Assembly: GCF_040358985.1 (NCBI RefSeq)
Contig: NZ_CP132932.1
Location: 682,001-746,000, forward strand
Source of the DNA: Tunturibacter empetritectus
Lineage (GTDB): Bacteria; Acidobacteriota; Terriglobia; Terriglobales; Acidobacteriaceae
DNA: 64,000 nucleotides
Direction of reading: 5' to 3'
Part shown: positions 24,423 to 32,483 of the stretch, piece by piece
How the letters are laid out: every line of letters starts with the position of its first letter
Position numbering within the stretch: the stretch's first letter is position 1
Program-made: the position numbers and the translations under genes
The notes under the pieces: generated by a model
Seen by the model: only the letters and a program-made list of their open reading frames with translations
The model's database searches: none
Told to the model about the DNA's origin: nothing

Positions 24423-25367
24423 TCAGTAGATCCCCTCTTCTCCCGGAGGCCGCGTCTTCCACCGCCGATGCATCCACAGCCATTGATCAGGATACTGCCG
24501 AATCATCGCCTCAATCGCTGCCGTGAAGGCCGCTGTATTTGTAACCGCATCAGTTTCAGAATCGCCTATATGCGCCACTTCAAGTTCTTTGCCAAAGCGC
24601 AGCACGTACTTCTGCTCGCTCTCCTCCCACAGCAGAAACCCCGGCACCACTGCGGCTCCCGTCTTCCCGGCGATGCGCGCCATCCCCGAGGCCGTACACG
24701 CCTGCACGCCAAAGAACGGCACAAACACACCCTGCGGCGGAGTCATATTCGTATCCATCAAAATCCCCACCGTCTCTCCCGCACGCATCGACGCAATCAA
24801 CCCTCGCGCAAAGTCGTCTTTGTGAATGACGCGATTTCCATGCAGGCACCGAACTCGATTTACAAACTCATCGACAAGCGGGTTATCCAGCCGCCGAATC
24901 ACCATCCCCATCGGCATGCCCATCAGCGAGTGATAAAAACTCGACAGCTCCCACGCCCCCAAGTGGCCCGTCAAAACCAGCACGCCCTTCCCGCGCTCAC
25001 GAGCCGTCAGGTAGTTCTCCAATCCCTCGTAGCGAATAAACCAGCTGGCACTCTCCTGCGTGTATCCCGGCATCAGGCAGAACTCCGCCAGCAGCCAACC
25101 AAGACGCCGATACAACAAGCGTAGAGTCCTCTCCTGTTCAGGCTCCGGCATCTCGGGAAACGCAAGCTTCAGGTTCCGTACACCCACTCCGCGCAGTCGC
25201 CCCAACACGTGATAGGCAATGGCCGCAATCCCCGCGCCAACGGCCCTGGCCGGTCCTCGCGGAAGCAACCGCATTCCGTGAACCGCCAGCCACACCACGG
25301 CAAACTCCACCCGTTCACGGAAGCTCACCTGCGCGTCAATTCCCTCTTTTTGTGGAACTTTGCTCAA
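24423..25367 (-). CDS. Lipid A late acyltransferase (LpxL/HtrB family)
   Basis: A 314-residue inner-membrane acyltransferase. The catalytic H-x4-E is H135-LGAW-E140 in [11 protein letters not shown], followed by the [13 protein letters not shown] and [12 protein letters not shown] stretches of the LpxL/LpxM/HtrB family, which adds secondary acyl chains to lipid A. Chain length is not predictable. The TTG start has TAGACT exactly 6 nt upstream and no usable Shine-Dalgarno. It heads the lpxL-lpxD pair. A phosphatidylinositol-mannoside-type acyltransferase is a less likely alternative. Confidence 0.85.
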   Translation of the reverse strand: MSKVPQKEGIDAQVSFRERVEFAVVWLAVHGMRLLPRGPARAVGAGIAAIAYHVLGRLRGVGVRNLKLAFPEMPEPEQERTLRLLYRRLGWLLAEFCLMPGYTQESASWFIRYEGLENYLTARERGKGVLVLTGHLGAWELSSFYHSLMGMPMGMVIRRLDNPLVDEFVNRVRCLHGNRVIHKDDFARGLIASMRAGETVGILMDTNMTPPQGVFVPFFGVQACTASGMARIAGKTGAAVVPGFLLWEESEQKYVLRFGKELEVAHIGDSETDAVTNTAAFTAAIEAMIRQYPDQWLWMHRRWKTRPPGEEGIY

Positions 25368-25373
25368 GCCTCT

Positions 25374-25379
25374 AGTCTA
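25374..25379 (-). promoter_or_regulatory. -10-like TAGACT 6 nt before the lpxL-like TTG start
   Basis: The spacing puts the transcript start on the TTG codon. An AGAGG in the gap is only one nt from the start, too close for normal ribosome binding. Confidence 0.4.
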
Positions 25380-25413
25380 CCGATTCCAACCCACGCCGCT
25401 CGAAAAACAGAAA

Positions 25414-25434
25414 GGGCGGCTGAATAAGCCGCCC
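25414..25434 (-). terminator. Intrinsic terminator of the SYLF gene
   Basis: An 8-bp perfect stem GGGCGGCT/AGCCGCCC with a 5-nt loop, followed on the minus strand by TTTCTGTTTTT. It lies 36 bp after the SYLF stop. Confidence 0.8.
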
Positions 25435-25469
25435 CTCTGCAATCGAAGAACAATCAAACAACAGATGCA

Positions 25470-26171
25470 TTACTGGTTCTTGGCAACCACGAAGTACTTG
25501 GCCACTGTGCGCACAAACGGACGAGCCTCAACCGGCGTGACCTGCTTGCCGCCGAGGATCTGATCGAATCCAATGTCCGTTCCGTACAGCGCACGAGTGT
25601 CGTCCTGATTCTGCGACAGCACCGTGCCATCCAGGTTGATTCCCGCAAAGAGCCCTTTGGCACGCGAGTAGCTCAGGAACTGCGCATTCAGCTTCCAGTC
25701 CGTTCCAGCCTGAGCGTTGCGGCCAACCGGGCCGGCAGCAGCAGCGGCATCCGCACCAAGTTTGAACTTATTCTTCAGCATATCCTGCAGACCCTCTTGG
25801 TTCATCGCGACCAATACCAAGTCAGTTGCTTGTCCACCGATCTGGAACCCAAAGCTTCCGCCAGCCAACTGAACGCAAACCGGCGCACTCCACTTTCCGC
25901 TGGGTGTACGACAGGTCGCAACACCCTGACCATACTGCGCGCCCACAACGAAGGCACCCTTTTTGTAGCTCGGGATCACTACCACGCACTGCGCACCCGC
26001 AAGAATGCCGCCGGGTATAGCCTTATCCGGTGTCGCCATAATCTCGCGAATCACCTGGCTAGCGGCATTGAGACGCTCCGCAACCTTCGCCTTATCACCC
26101 TCCGCCTGGGCAGACAGAGAACCGGCGATCATCGCCAAACCACACAAAGCCACTGAAATCTTTTTTAGCAT
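25470..26171 (-). CDS. SYLF/Ysc84-domain lipid-binding exported protein
   Basis: A 233-residue protein with a signal peptide (MLKKISVALCGLAMIAGSLSAQA) and one SYLF domain. The start of the domain is seen in ERLNAASQVIREIM and DKAIPGGILAGAQCVVVIP, and the core in KGAFVVGAQYGQGVATCR and SFGFQIGGQATDLVLVAMN. SYLF domains bind phosphoinositides in eukaryotes; bacterial members are secreted or periplasmic and of unclear function. The ATG at 26171 is chosen (AAGGAAAACG upstream) over an ATG five codons earlier. It is flanked by a good promoter candidate and a terminator, so it is a single-gene unit. Confidence 0.85.
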   Translation of the reverse strand: MLKKISVALCGLAMIAGSLSAQAEGDKAKVAERLNAASQVIREIMATPDKAIPGGILAGAQCVVVIPSYKKGAFVVGAQYGQGVATCRTPSGKWSAPVCVQLAGGSFGFQIGGQATDLVLVAMNQEGLQDMLKNKFKLGADAAAAAGPVGRNAQAGTDWKLNAQFLSYSRAKGLFAGINLDGTVLSQNQDDTRALYGTDIGFDQILGGKQVTPVEARPFVRTVAKYFVVAKNQ

Positions 26172-26245
26172 CGTTTTCCTTCTCACTCTCGTTCTGAATT
26201 TTTCTGATCTTCAACGGGGCTCAACAAACTGCTTATTTCCAACAA

Positions 26246-26273
26246 TATATAAGATGGATAAAGACCGGTCCAA
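26246..26273 (-). promoter_or_regulatory. Candidate promoter of the SYLF gene
   Basis: On the minus strand, -35 TTGGAC (26268-26273), a 16-bp spacer and -10 TATATA (26246-26251) in an AT-rich patch. The predicted leader is about 70 nt. Confidence 0.4.
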
Positions 26274-26335
26274 GTTGTCCCGTCAAAAAGTCAGCATGAC
26301 GGCACCAGCATACGCCGAGAGAGCTACACACACGC

Positions 26336-26530
26336 AAAAAAAATGGGGGTTGTAGAGATAATGTCGGTAGAACTCCGACGCTATCTCTACAACCCCTCTC
26401 CCAGGTCTGTGTTGCTTAGTAGTACTTTGCCCCACATTACCTTCGCTCACAACGGTACGAAGGTGGGTATACCTTTGAGCGAATTTTGTTAACTTAGTAG
26501 TTAACAAAATCTGGGTGCAAAAAGCTCCAG
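26336..26530 (-). ncRNA. Candidate structured RNA with terminator, in a 440-bp gene-free stretch
   Basis: No gene can be supported between 26172 and 26613. Read on the minus strand there is a perfect 11-bp hairpin (ATTTTGTTAAC/GTTAACAAAAT, 26483-26510), then a compact nested structure (CGCTCA with TGAGCG enclosing AAGGT/ACCTT, 26444-26481), and finally a 15-bp stem GGGGTTGTAGAGATA (26346-26360 with 26382-26396) with an inner GTCGG/CCGAC, followed by eight T. That last element is a strong terminator. It may end an RNA of about 190 nt, or be a long structured 3' region of the regulator mRNA upstream. No clear promoter was found, and I match it to no known RNA family. Confidence 0.4.
26346..26396 (-). 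terminator. Large terminator hairpin with T8 tract
   Basis: Fifteen perfect pairs, an internal AT/GC bulge, five more pairs and a 7-nt loop; on the minus strand it is followed by CA and eight T (26336-26343). It ends either the candidate RNA or the LuxR-type regulator mRNA. Confidence 0.8.
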
Positions 26531-26613
26531 CAACTAAAGACAGAAGTAGACTTCCGGTCAGAGTGTGGAAAACTTGCGTCGTAATCGTCAATATTCTGCA
26601 ACAAAAGCCAGGG

Positions 26614-27315
26614 TTACCGCCCTAAAAACATCTTCTGATTGACGGCCTGAACCGATAAGGCAATGCGGTTATCGACCCCAACCTTCCGCATCAGATTCCC
26701 TACGTGTTTCTTCACCGTAGCCACATCGATGCCAAGCTCTCTTCCAATCGCCGGATTCGGGTGTCCCGCGGCCAGAAGGCGGAGGACCTCCAGCTCTCTC
26801 TGGGTGAACTTCGGCGCCTTCGCCGGGCCAGCCGGCGTCTCGGCTCCAGCTGAAGTCGACTCGAGCAACCGCGCCAGCACCTTCCGCGGTGCCCATACCG
26901 ACCCATCCTGCACCACATCGATCGCCATCCGGATCTCGCTCTCCTTCGCCGAATGGGCCAGATAGCCCTTGGCTCCGGCACCGATGATGCGCTGGATGTG
27001 ATCGTGATCCTCCTCCAGCCCGAGCACGATCAGCCGAAAGCGCGGACGCGTCCTGCGAAACGTAGCCAGCAGCTCGAAGATGTGATCCGTACATGCCGAA
27101 TCGATCAGGATCAACGACACCCCCGAGGCGTCCAGCGCGCCTGGCACCGACAGGGGAACCACCTCCACCGGTCCGCCATCGGGAAAGATTGTCTGCAACC
27201 CCAGGATCCGCAGCGGGTCGGCAGCCACCAGGCCGACGCGCAGCGATCCCTTGGCCTTCTTCGCCTTCTTGTGTTTGGTATCCTTCATCGCCTGCGCAGC
27301 CCCTTTACTCAGCAT
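26614..27315 (-). CDS. LuxR/NarL-type response regulator
   Basis: A 233-residue two-domain regulator. Residues about 24-140 form a receiver domain with D33, the phospho-acceptor candidate D72 (LILIDSACTD) and K116 (GAKGYLAH). Residues about 168-220 are a NarL/LuxR helix-turn-helix, FTQRELEVLRLLAAGHPNPAIGRE then GIDVATVKKHVGNLMRKV. The N-terminal 22 residues are Lys-rich and not part of the fold. The acidic pocket is thin (one Asp instead of a DD pair), so phosphorylation is uncertain. No histidine kinase is adjacent; it is an orphan here. Confidence 0.85.
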   Translation of the reverse strand: MLSKGAAQAMKDTKHKKAKKAKGSLRVGLVAADPLRILGLQTIFPDGGPVEVVPLSVPGALDASGVSLILIDSACTDHIFELLATFRRTRPRFRLIVLGLEEDHDHIQRIIGAGAKGYLAHSAKESEIRMAIDVVQDGSVWAPRKVLARLLESTSAGAETPAGPAKAPKFTQRELEVLRLLAAGHPNPAIGRELGIDVATVKKHVGNLMRKVGVDNRIALSVQAVNQKMFLGR

Positions 27316-27369
27316 CGTGCATTTAGTAGGCCGACTTCAGCGCTTCAGAAAAAATCGTGATCCGCAGTT

Positions 27370-27924
27370 CTACAGCTTAGGCAGCACGATTCCCTGCTGA
27401 TTCTGATACTTCCCTTTACGATCCGCGTAGCTGATCTCACACACCTCATCGGACTGGAAGAACAAAATCTGGCAGAGGCCCTCGTTCGCGTATATCCGAG
27501 CGGGCAGCGGGGTGGTGTTCGAGATCTCGAGTGTTACATAGCCCTCCCACTCCGGCTCAAACGGCGTCACGTTCACGATGATTCCACAGCGCGCATAGGT
27601 CGATTTGCCGACGCAGATCGTCAGCACATCGCGTGGAATCTTGAAGTACTCGATCGACCGCGCCAGCGCAAACGAGTTCGGCGGAACGATCACGCTCTCG
27701 GCCTGTACGGTCACAAACGAGCGTTCGTCGAACGCCTTCGGATCGATGATCGCGCTATTGACGTTGGTAAAGATCTTGAACTCGTCGGAGACCCGCAGAT
27801 CGTATCCATACGAAGAAAGTCCATACGAAATAACGCCCTCTCGAACCTGTTTTTCGCTGAATGGAGAGATCATTCCGTGTTCGTTCGCCTGCTGGCGAAT
27901 CCAACGGTCGCTTTTAATTGCCAC
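27370..27924 (-). CDS. dcd: dCTP deaminase
   Basis: A 184-residue dUTPase-fold enzyme that deaminates dCTP to dUTP for thymidylate synthesis. The motif block [25 protein letters not shown] is intact, with general base E133 in TLEISN, and the C-terminal [14 protein letters not shown] closes the active site. A bifunctional deaminase-dUTPase of the archaeal kind is possible from sequence alone but not shown. The GTG start is supported by AAGGGG 8 nt upstream. Confidence 0.93.
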   Translation of the reverse strand: MAIKSDRWIRQQANEHGMISPFSEKQVREGVISYGLSSYGYDLRVSDEFKIFTNVNSAIIDPKAFDERSFVTVQAESVIVPPNSFALARSIEYFKIPRDVLTICVGKSTYARCGIIVNVTPFEPEWEGYVTLEISNTTPLPARIYANEGLCQILFFQSDEVCEISYADRKGKYQNQQGIVLPKL

Positions 27925-28077
27925 TCTGGTGCCCCTTCGGTCTCTGCTTTTGAAATTTCTTCCATTCTCGCAGAAGGTAGATATCCCTAATTGTCGCAGA
28001 AGGGTGTAAATTGGGTGCGGTAGTTCCCAGGCCCCATTGCATCATTAGATTCTTCATCTTACGGTAGCGTTCTATCG

Positions 28078-28106
28078 TTGACAATCGGAGTCCGAGTTTC
28101 TACCAT
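28078..28106 (+). promoter_or_regulatory. Promoter of the HU gene
   Basis: A consensus -35 TTGACA (28078-28083), an exact 17-bp spacer and -10 TACCAT (28101-28106). The expected leader is about 55 nt. Confidence 0.6.
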
Positions 28107-28167
28107 CACCGTACTACCAGGTCAGCACCAGTTTTCTAAAAAATACAGCCCAAGGACGGCGGCCCAG

Positions 28168-28437
28168 ATGATTAAGCAGGATCTCATACAGAGGGTGGTA
28201 GAAAGAACCGGCCTTCCAAGGACAAAAGCAGAGTCGGCTGTCGATGCGATCTTCGAAAGCATGAAGGCGACTCTCATCGCGGGAGACCGCATTGAACTCC
28301 GCGGATTTGGTGTCTTTACCGTCAAGCCGCGCAAAACCGGAATCGGTCGCAACCCAAGGACCGGCGCCGAGGTCACCATCGCCCCAGGCAAAGCAGTCCG
28401 CTTCAAGCCTGGCAAAGAGCTTCATCTGCTCGACTAA
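28168..28437 (+). CDS. HU/IHF-family nucleoid DNA-binding protein
   Basis: An 89-residue histone-like protein. The dimer helices (DLIQRVVERTGLPRTKAESAVDAIFESM) are followed by GDRIELRGFGVFTVK and the DNA-arm motif RKTGIGRNPRTGAEVTIAPGKAVRFKPGKEL. It bends and packs DNA. The start at 28168 gives the family's standard length, with AAGGA 11 nt upstream; a frame that begins 30 codons earlier contains the promoter and is not used. IHF-like and HU-like roles cannot be separated. Confidence 0.93.
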   Translation: MIKQDLIQRVVERTGLPRTKAESAVDAIFESMKATLIAGDRIELRGFGVFTVKPRKTGIGRNPRTGAEVTIAPGKAVRFKPGKELHLLD

Positions 28438-28518
28438 CGCATCCGATCTAAGTCTCGGCGCACCAGCAGTCGGGGCTCGTTTGCGATAACCTCCCCAAAA
28501 TTTTTCTGAAGCGATGCG

Positions 28519-31038
28519 TCACATCAGATGCACCGCATCCACGTCGACCACCAGGTTCCGGCGCGCAATCCCCTGCGTCTCCGCATAGGCTAACATCGCC
28601 CGCAAGGTCTCTCCCAGCGCCTGCCGCCGCTCCGCCTTCAAGACAAAGTGGTATCGATAGATCCGCTTCAGCCGCACAATCGGAGCGGCCGCCGGCCCCA
28701 GCACCCGCACCTTATCCAGCCGGGCCTTCTGGAACCATCGCCCCAGCGTCCCGGCCCATCCCGTAGCCTCCTCCAGCTTTTCGCTCTGAATCACCACATT
28801 CGCGAGCACAGCAAACGGCGGGTAGTGCATCCACCTCCGATACTGCATCTCCTTCGCCACAAACCCCGGATAGTCATGCTTCGCTGCAAACTGAATTGCA
28901 TAGTGATCGGGGTGATACGTCTGCACCAACACCTTGCCTATCAGATCCCCACGCCCCGCCCTCCCCGAGACCTGCGTCAGCAGCTGAAACACCCGCTCCG
29001 CTGCACGAAAGTCCGGCAGCCCAAGTTGAAAGTCCGCCCCCACTACTCCGACCAGCGTCACACCATGAATGTCATGCCCCTTGGCGATCATCTGCGTCCC
29101 CACCAGCAGATTGATCTCGCCCCCGTGCAGCCTCGCCAACAGCCGCTCCATGTCACTCCTCCCGCGTACGGTATCGCGATCCATCCGCCCAATCCTCGCC
29201 GTCGGAAAAAGCTCCTGCAACCTCTCCTCCCCCTGCTGCGAACCCACTCCAAGAAAATAAAGATGCTCGCTCTCGCACTTCGGGCACTTTGACGGCACCG
29301 ACCGCCGCGAACCGCAGTAGTGGCACTCCAGCCTCTGCCCCGGCTGCGCAATCGCATCGTTCCCACTCACCGGTTTGTGATAGGTCATCGACACTGCACA
29401 GTTCTCGCACTCAATCTTCTCCCCGCAGCTCCGGCACAGCACCGTCGACGAGTACCCCCGCCGATTCAGTAGCAGAATCACCTGCTCGCCTCCGTCTTTC
29501 GAGTCCCGATCGAGCGTAGCTTGCGTCTCCTCTATCAGCCTTCGCGAAAAGATCTGCTCCTGCCCCGTCTCGCGAAACTCCTCCCGCATATCTACCAGCT
29601 CGACCAGAGGCAGCGGTCTGTCCGCAACCCGCGCGCGCATCTCCACCAGCGCATAGCGTCCCTTCTCCGCATTCGCCCAGCTTTCGAGCGATGGCGTCGC
29701 CGACCCCAGCACTACCACCGCTTCGTTGAACTTCGCCCGCATCACCGCCACATCGCGCCCGTGATACCGCGGCGTCTCCTCCTGCTTGTAGCTCAAGTCA
29801 TGCTCCTCATCCACGATGATCAGGCCCAGATCCACCATCGGGGCAAAGACCGCCGACCGTGTCCCAACCACGATCCTCGCCTCGCCCCGCCGAATCCTGT
29901 GCCACTGCTCCGCCCGCTCATCCGGCGTCAGTTGAGAGTGTAAGAGCGCTACCTCGCCGCCAAACGCCGCTACCATCTGCCCCGCCATCGCCGGCGTCAA
30001 CCCAATCTCCGGCACCAGCAGCAACGCGCTCTTCCCCGCGTCTAAAGCTCGGCGCATGGCAGCAAAATAAACCGAGGTCTTCCCGCTCCCCGTAATTCCA
30101 TACAGCAGATGCGGCCTGAACCCACCCTTCTCCATCGCGGCCGCAATCGTCCCCAGCGCCTCCATCTGTGCTTCATTCAAGGCATGTTCGTGCGCATGCT
30201 TCTTTCCCTGCGCGCCCACGCCGCCCAGATGAAACTCCTCCGCAATCTCTTCAATGCCCACCAGCCCGCGCTTCACCAGCGTCCCCAGCGTAGACTCCGG
30301 CACTCCTGCGCGCGTCAGACTAATCCGCAGATCCCGCACCCGCATCCGCCCGCCCACCGCCGCAAGTTCCGCCAGTATCGCCGTCTGATTTTCATTCAGC
30401 TTCGGCAGCCGAGCCTCCGTCACCAACACCGCCACCTTCTCGAGCCGGCGCGCATCCCGCTCCTCCGCCCCCGCCTCGCGCACCAGCCACTTCTTCCGAA
30501 CCATCCCCTCCAGCAGCCCTTTATTTGCACCAGTCGCCGACCGCAGTGCTGACATCTTCGCCGACTCTCCCCCTTCCAGATAGTTCAGCACGGAGTACTC
30601 GCGATTCTGCTCCTCCACCGTCAGCTTCGATCGCCGCGACGATCCTTTCATCGCCCCCTCATACAGCACCTTTCGCCCAGCCTCAGCGATGCGATAAGAG
30701 AAGTGCCGCTTCACCTCCGCCGCCAGCGGCAGCATCCCACGCAGCACCTCGCCCAGCGGAGCCACATAGTACGAAGCAATCCACGCCGCCAACTTCATCA
30801 ACTCTGCTGGAAGCAGCGCGGCCTCATCCAACACCTGCTGCACCGGCTTGATCTCGAAGTCTTCCGCCGGGGCGTCCTCATGCACCCGAACCACCACGCC
30901 CATCAGCCTCTGCCCACTGAACGGCACCAGCACCCGAGCCCCCACCACCGGCCCATTTCCAGACATAGACCCATTCACCGAATAGGTAAACACCTGGTCC
31001 AACGGCACCGGCAAAGCAACATCACAAAACTGCGGCAT
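28519..31038 (-). CDS. priA: Primosomal replication restart helicase PriA
   Basis: An 839-residue 3'-5' helicase that reloads DnaB at stalled forks. The Walker A is LLYGITGSGKTSVYF at about 307-321, the DEAH-like box IIVDEEHD comes later, and two zinc-binding Cys groups are seen (CRSCGEKIECENC and ECHYCGSRRSVPSKCPKC). The C-terminal helicase lobe has GTQMIAKGHDIHGVTLV and QVSGRAGRG. All key residues are in place. It is larger than E. coli PriA (732), mostly through the N-terminal part. GGAG lies 2 nt before the ATG, closer than usual. Confidence 0.95.
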   Translation of the reverse strand: MPQFCDVALPVPLDQVFTYSVNGSMSGNGPVVGARVLVPFSGQRLMGVVVRVHEDAPAEDFEIKPVQQVLDEAALLPAELMKLAAWIASYYVAPLGEVLRGMLPLAAEVKRHFSYRIAEAGRKVLYEGAMKGSSRRSKLTVEEQNREYSVLNYLEGGESAKMSALRSATGANKGLLEGMVRKKWLVREAGAEERDARRLEKVAVLVTEARLPKLNENQTAILAELAAVGGRMRVRDLRISLTRAGVPESTLGTLVKRGLVGIEEIAEEFHLGGVGAQGKKHAHEHALNEAQMEALGTIAAAMEKGGFRPHLLYGITGSGKTSVYFAAMRRALDAGKSALLLVPEIGLTPAMAGQMVAAFGGEVALLHSQLTPDERAEQWHRIRRGEARIVVGTRSAVFAPMVDLGLIIVDEEHDLSYKQEETPRYHGRDVAVMRAKFNEAVVVLGSATPSLESWANAEKGRYALVEMRARVADRPLPLVELVDMREEFRETGQEQIFSRRLIEETQATLDRDSKDGGEQVILLLNRRGYSSTVLCRSCGEKIECENCAVSMTYHKPVSGNDAIAQPGQRLECHYCGSRRSVPSKCPKCESEHLYFLGVGSQQGEERLQELFPTARIGRMDRDTVRGRSDMERLLARLHGGEINLLVGTQMIAKGHDIHGVTLVGVVGADFQLGLPDFRAAERVFQLLTQVSGRAGRGDLIGKVLVQTYHPDHYAIQFAAKHDYPGFVAKEMQYRRWMHYPPFAVLANVVIQSEKLEEATGWAGTLGRWFQKARLDKVRVLGPAAAPIVRLKRIYRYHFVLKAERRQALGETLRAMLAYAETQGIARRNLVVDVDAVHLM

Positions 31039-31152
31039 CTCTCCAGCTTAACCTCTCCACCCGCACGACACTCTCTTATCCCCGCGAACGCCTGAAATCA
31101 GGCAACTTCCTTCCCCACAAAGTGGATCCCTTACCGAAGCAGAAGAACTTCG

Positions 31153-31197
31153 ATTACCTCAGAGGTAATTGCGAGCGGCTTCGAGCCGATTGATAGT
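31153..31197 (+). promoter_or_regulatory. Promoter and perfect palindrome upstream of the NTF2-like/XRE pair
   Basis: A 17-bp perfect palindrome, ATTACCTC-A-GAGGTAAT (31153-31169), lies directly against a -35 TTGCGA (31169-31174), followed by a 17-bp spacer and -10 GATAGT (31192-31197). Its position suits an operator for the XRE-type regulator encoded two genes downstream, acting on its own operon. Confidence 0.6.
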
Positions 31198-31246
31198 GAA
31201 GAAGCAAGTAAAAGAGCAGCAGATCAATATCAACCCGGAGAATGCT

Positions 31247-31636
31247 ATGAACACCCTGACCATCACAAAAACCGCACCGCCCCAGTGGCTCCTCGATTTC
31301 TGGAAAGAGATTGACGACAAAACCTTCGGCAAAGGCTTCGACTGCTTCGTCGAGGATGCAACCTGCCGCCTCGGTATCGCAGAGTGGAACGGACGCGAGC
31401 AGATCCGCGAAAACCTTCGCGCCTTCATCGACACAGGCTTCACCGCGCATCACGACGTCACCGAATACTGGGACAGCGGCCCGCTGAAGATCTTCCGCGG
31501 CATCGTAACCATGAAGCCTGACGACTCCACCAAGCCGACCGTGAAGCCCGTCATGACACACTTCTTCTACATGGACGAAGCCGATCCCACCAAGGTCCGT
31601 AGCTGGGTTGGATCGGTAGGCCCCGTCCAGTTCTAA
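31247..31636 (+). CDS. NTF2-like/SnoaL-fold protein
   Basis: A 129-residue protein with the NTF2-like pattern: a first helix (PPQWLLDFWKEIDDKTFGKGFDCF), then WNGREQIRENLRAFIDTG, and strands with KIFRGIVTMKPDD and KPVMTHFFYMD. Many SnoaL-like proteins are small isomerases or hydrolases, or ligand carriers; none is indicated here. The ATG at 31247 is supported by GGAG 6 nt upstream. It precedes an XRE regulator by 40 bp on the same strand, and both follow the palindromic operator candidate. Confidence 0.75.
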   Translation: MNTLTITKTAPPQWLLDFWKEIDDKTFGKGFDCFVEDATCRLGIAEWNGREQIRENLRAFIDTGFTAHHDVTEYWDSGPLKIFRGIVTMKPDDSTKPTVKPVMTHFFYMDEADPTKVRSWVGSVGPVQF

Positions 31637-31676
31637 CCCTCGTGCATGCTCAACCCATCACCTAACATCTCAAACA

Positions 31677-32444
31677 ATGACACAGCAAACCGAACACGAG
31701 CTAGGCAGCTTCCTTCGCTACTGGCGGCAGCAGCGTGGGAAGAGCCAGTTCGATCTCTCCCTCGACTCTGGAGTCTCTCAACGCCACATCAGCTTTGTGG
31801 AGAGAGGCCGCAGCACTCCCAGCAGAGAGTTGCTGCTGAGTCTGGCCAGGACGCTCGACGTTCCCCTTCGCGAACAGAACATCCTTCTGCTCGCCTCCGG
31901 ATACGCCCCCGTCCACCTCGAGAGTGCATGGAACACTCCGGAGATGGCCGTCGTCAACAATGTCGTCGATCGCATGTTGAAGCAGAACGAGCCTCACCCC
32001 GCACTCATGATGGATCGATATTGGAACGTCCTCAGGACCAACGAAGCCGCGCCGCGCTTCTTCGGTTCCTTCGTCGATCTATCCAAATGGCCGAAGCCGC
32101 GGAACCTCCTCCACCTCCTCTTCGACCCCGAAGGAGTGCGGCCGTTCGTCGAAGACTGGAATGTGGTCGCCTCGGGGCTTTTACAGCGTGTCTATCGCGA
32201 GGCGGTTGGACACGTCACCGACAAAAAAACCAAGGAGCTCCTCGATGACCTGAAAAAATATTCGGGAGTGAGAGAACTAAGCGGATCCCTCAAAGACGTC
32301 AGGGATCAAGCTCCGGTCCTGCCGATCACCTTCGTCAGAGGGAACGAGAGATTTTCTTATTTTTCGATGATCTCGACCGTCGGCCTGCCGCAGGACATCA
32401 CCGCGCAGGAGTTCCGGATCGAATGCATGTTTCCCGTCGAATGA
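31677..32444 (+). CDS. XRE-family regulator with MmyB-like ligand-binding domain
   Basis: Residues about 8-65 are a helix-turn-helix (LRYWRQQRGKSQFDLSLDSGVSQRHISFVERG). Residues about 100-250 resemble the PAS-like MmyB/MLTR ligand domain (ALMMDRYWNVLRTNEAAPRFF, PRNLLHLLFDPEGVRPFVEDW), which in other members binds fatty-acid-like molecules. Such regulators are usually next to genes for oxidoreductases or small isomerase-like proteins they control; here it is an NTF2-like gene. No ribosome site is seen; TAACAT lies 8 nt upstream, but readthrough from the upstream promoter is also likely. It follows its neighbour by 40 bp. Confidence 0.85.
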   Translation: MTQQTEHELGSFLRYWRQQRGKSQFDLSLDSGVSQRHISFVERGRSTPSRELLLSLARTLDVPLREQNILLLASGYAPVHLESAWNTPEMAVVNNVVDRMLKQNEPHPALMMDRYWNVLRTNEAAPRFFGSFVDLSKWPKPRNLLHLLFDPEGVRPFVEDWNVVASGLLQRVYREAVGHVTDKKTKELLDDLKKYSGVRELSGSLKDVRDQAPVLPITFVRGNERFSYFSMISTVGLPQDITAQEFRIECMFPVE

Positions 32445-32471
32445 GTGATGTCAACCGAGCGTGACCGTGCT

Positions 32472-32477
32472 TAAAAT
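32472..32477 (+). promoter_or_regulatory. -10-like TAAAAT 6 nt before the LssY_C gene
   Basis: A near-consensus hexamer whose spacing would start the RNA on the GTG. AGAGG between it and the GTG is only 1 nt away from the start codon. Confidence 0.45.
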
Positions 32478-32483
32478 AGAGGC

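Noticed and set aside
26283..26591. A 102-residue minus-strand ORF in the gene-free stretch
   Set aside because: It runs through the terminator hairpin and the other stems, has no ribosome site, and its composition follows the structures.
26600..26615. A sigma-54-like TGGC...TTGCA site upstream of the candidate RNA
   Set aside because: GG and GC are 10 instead of 12 bp apart, which sigma-54 does not tolerate.
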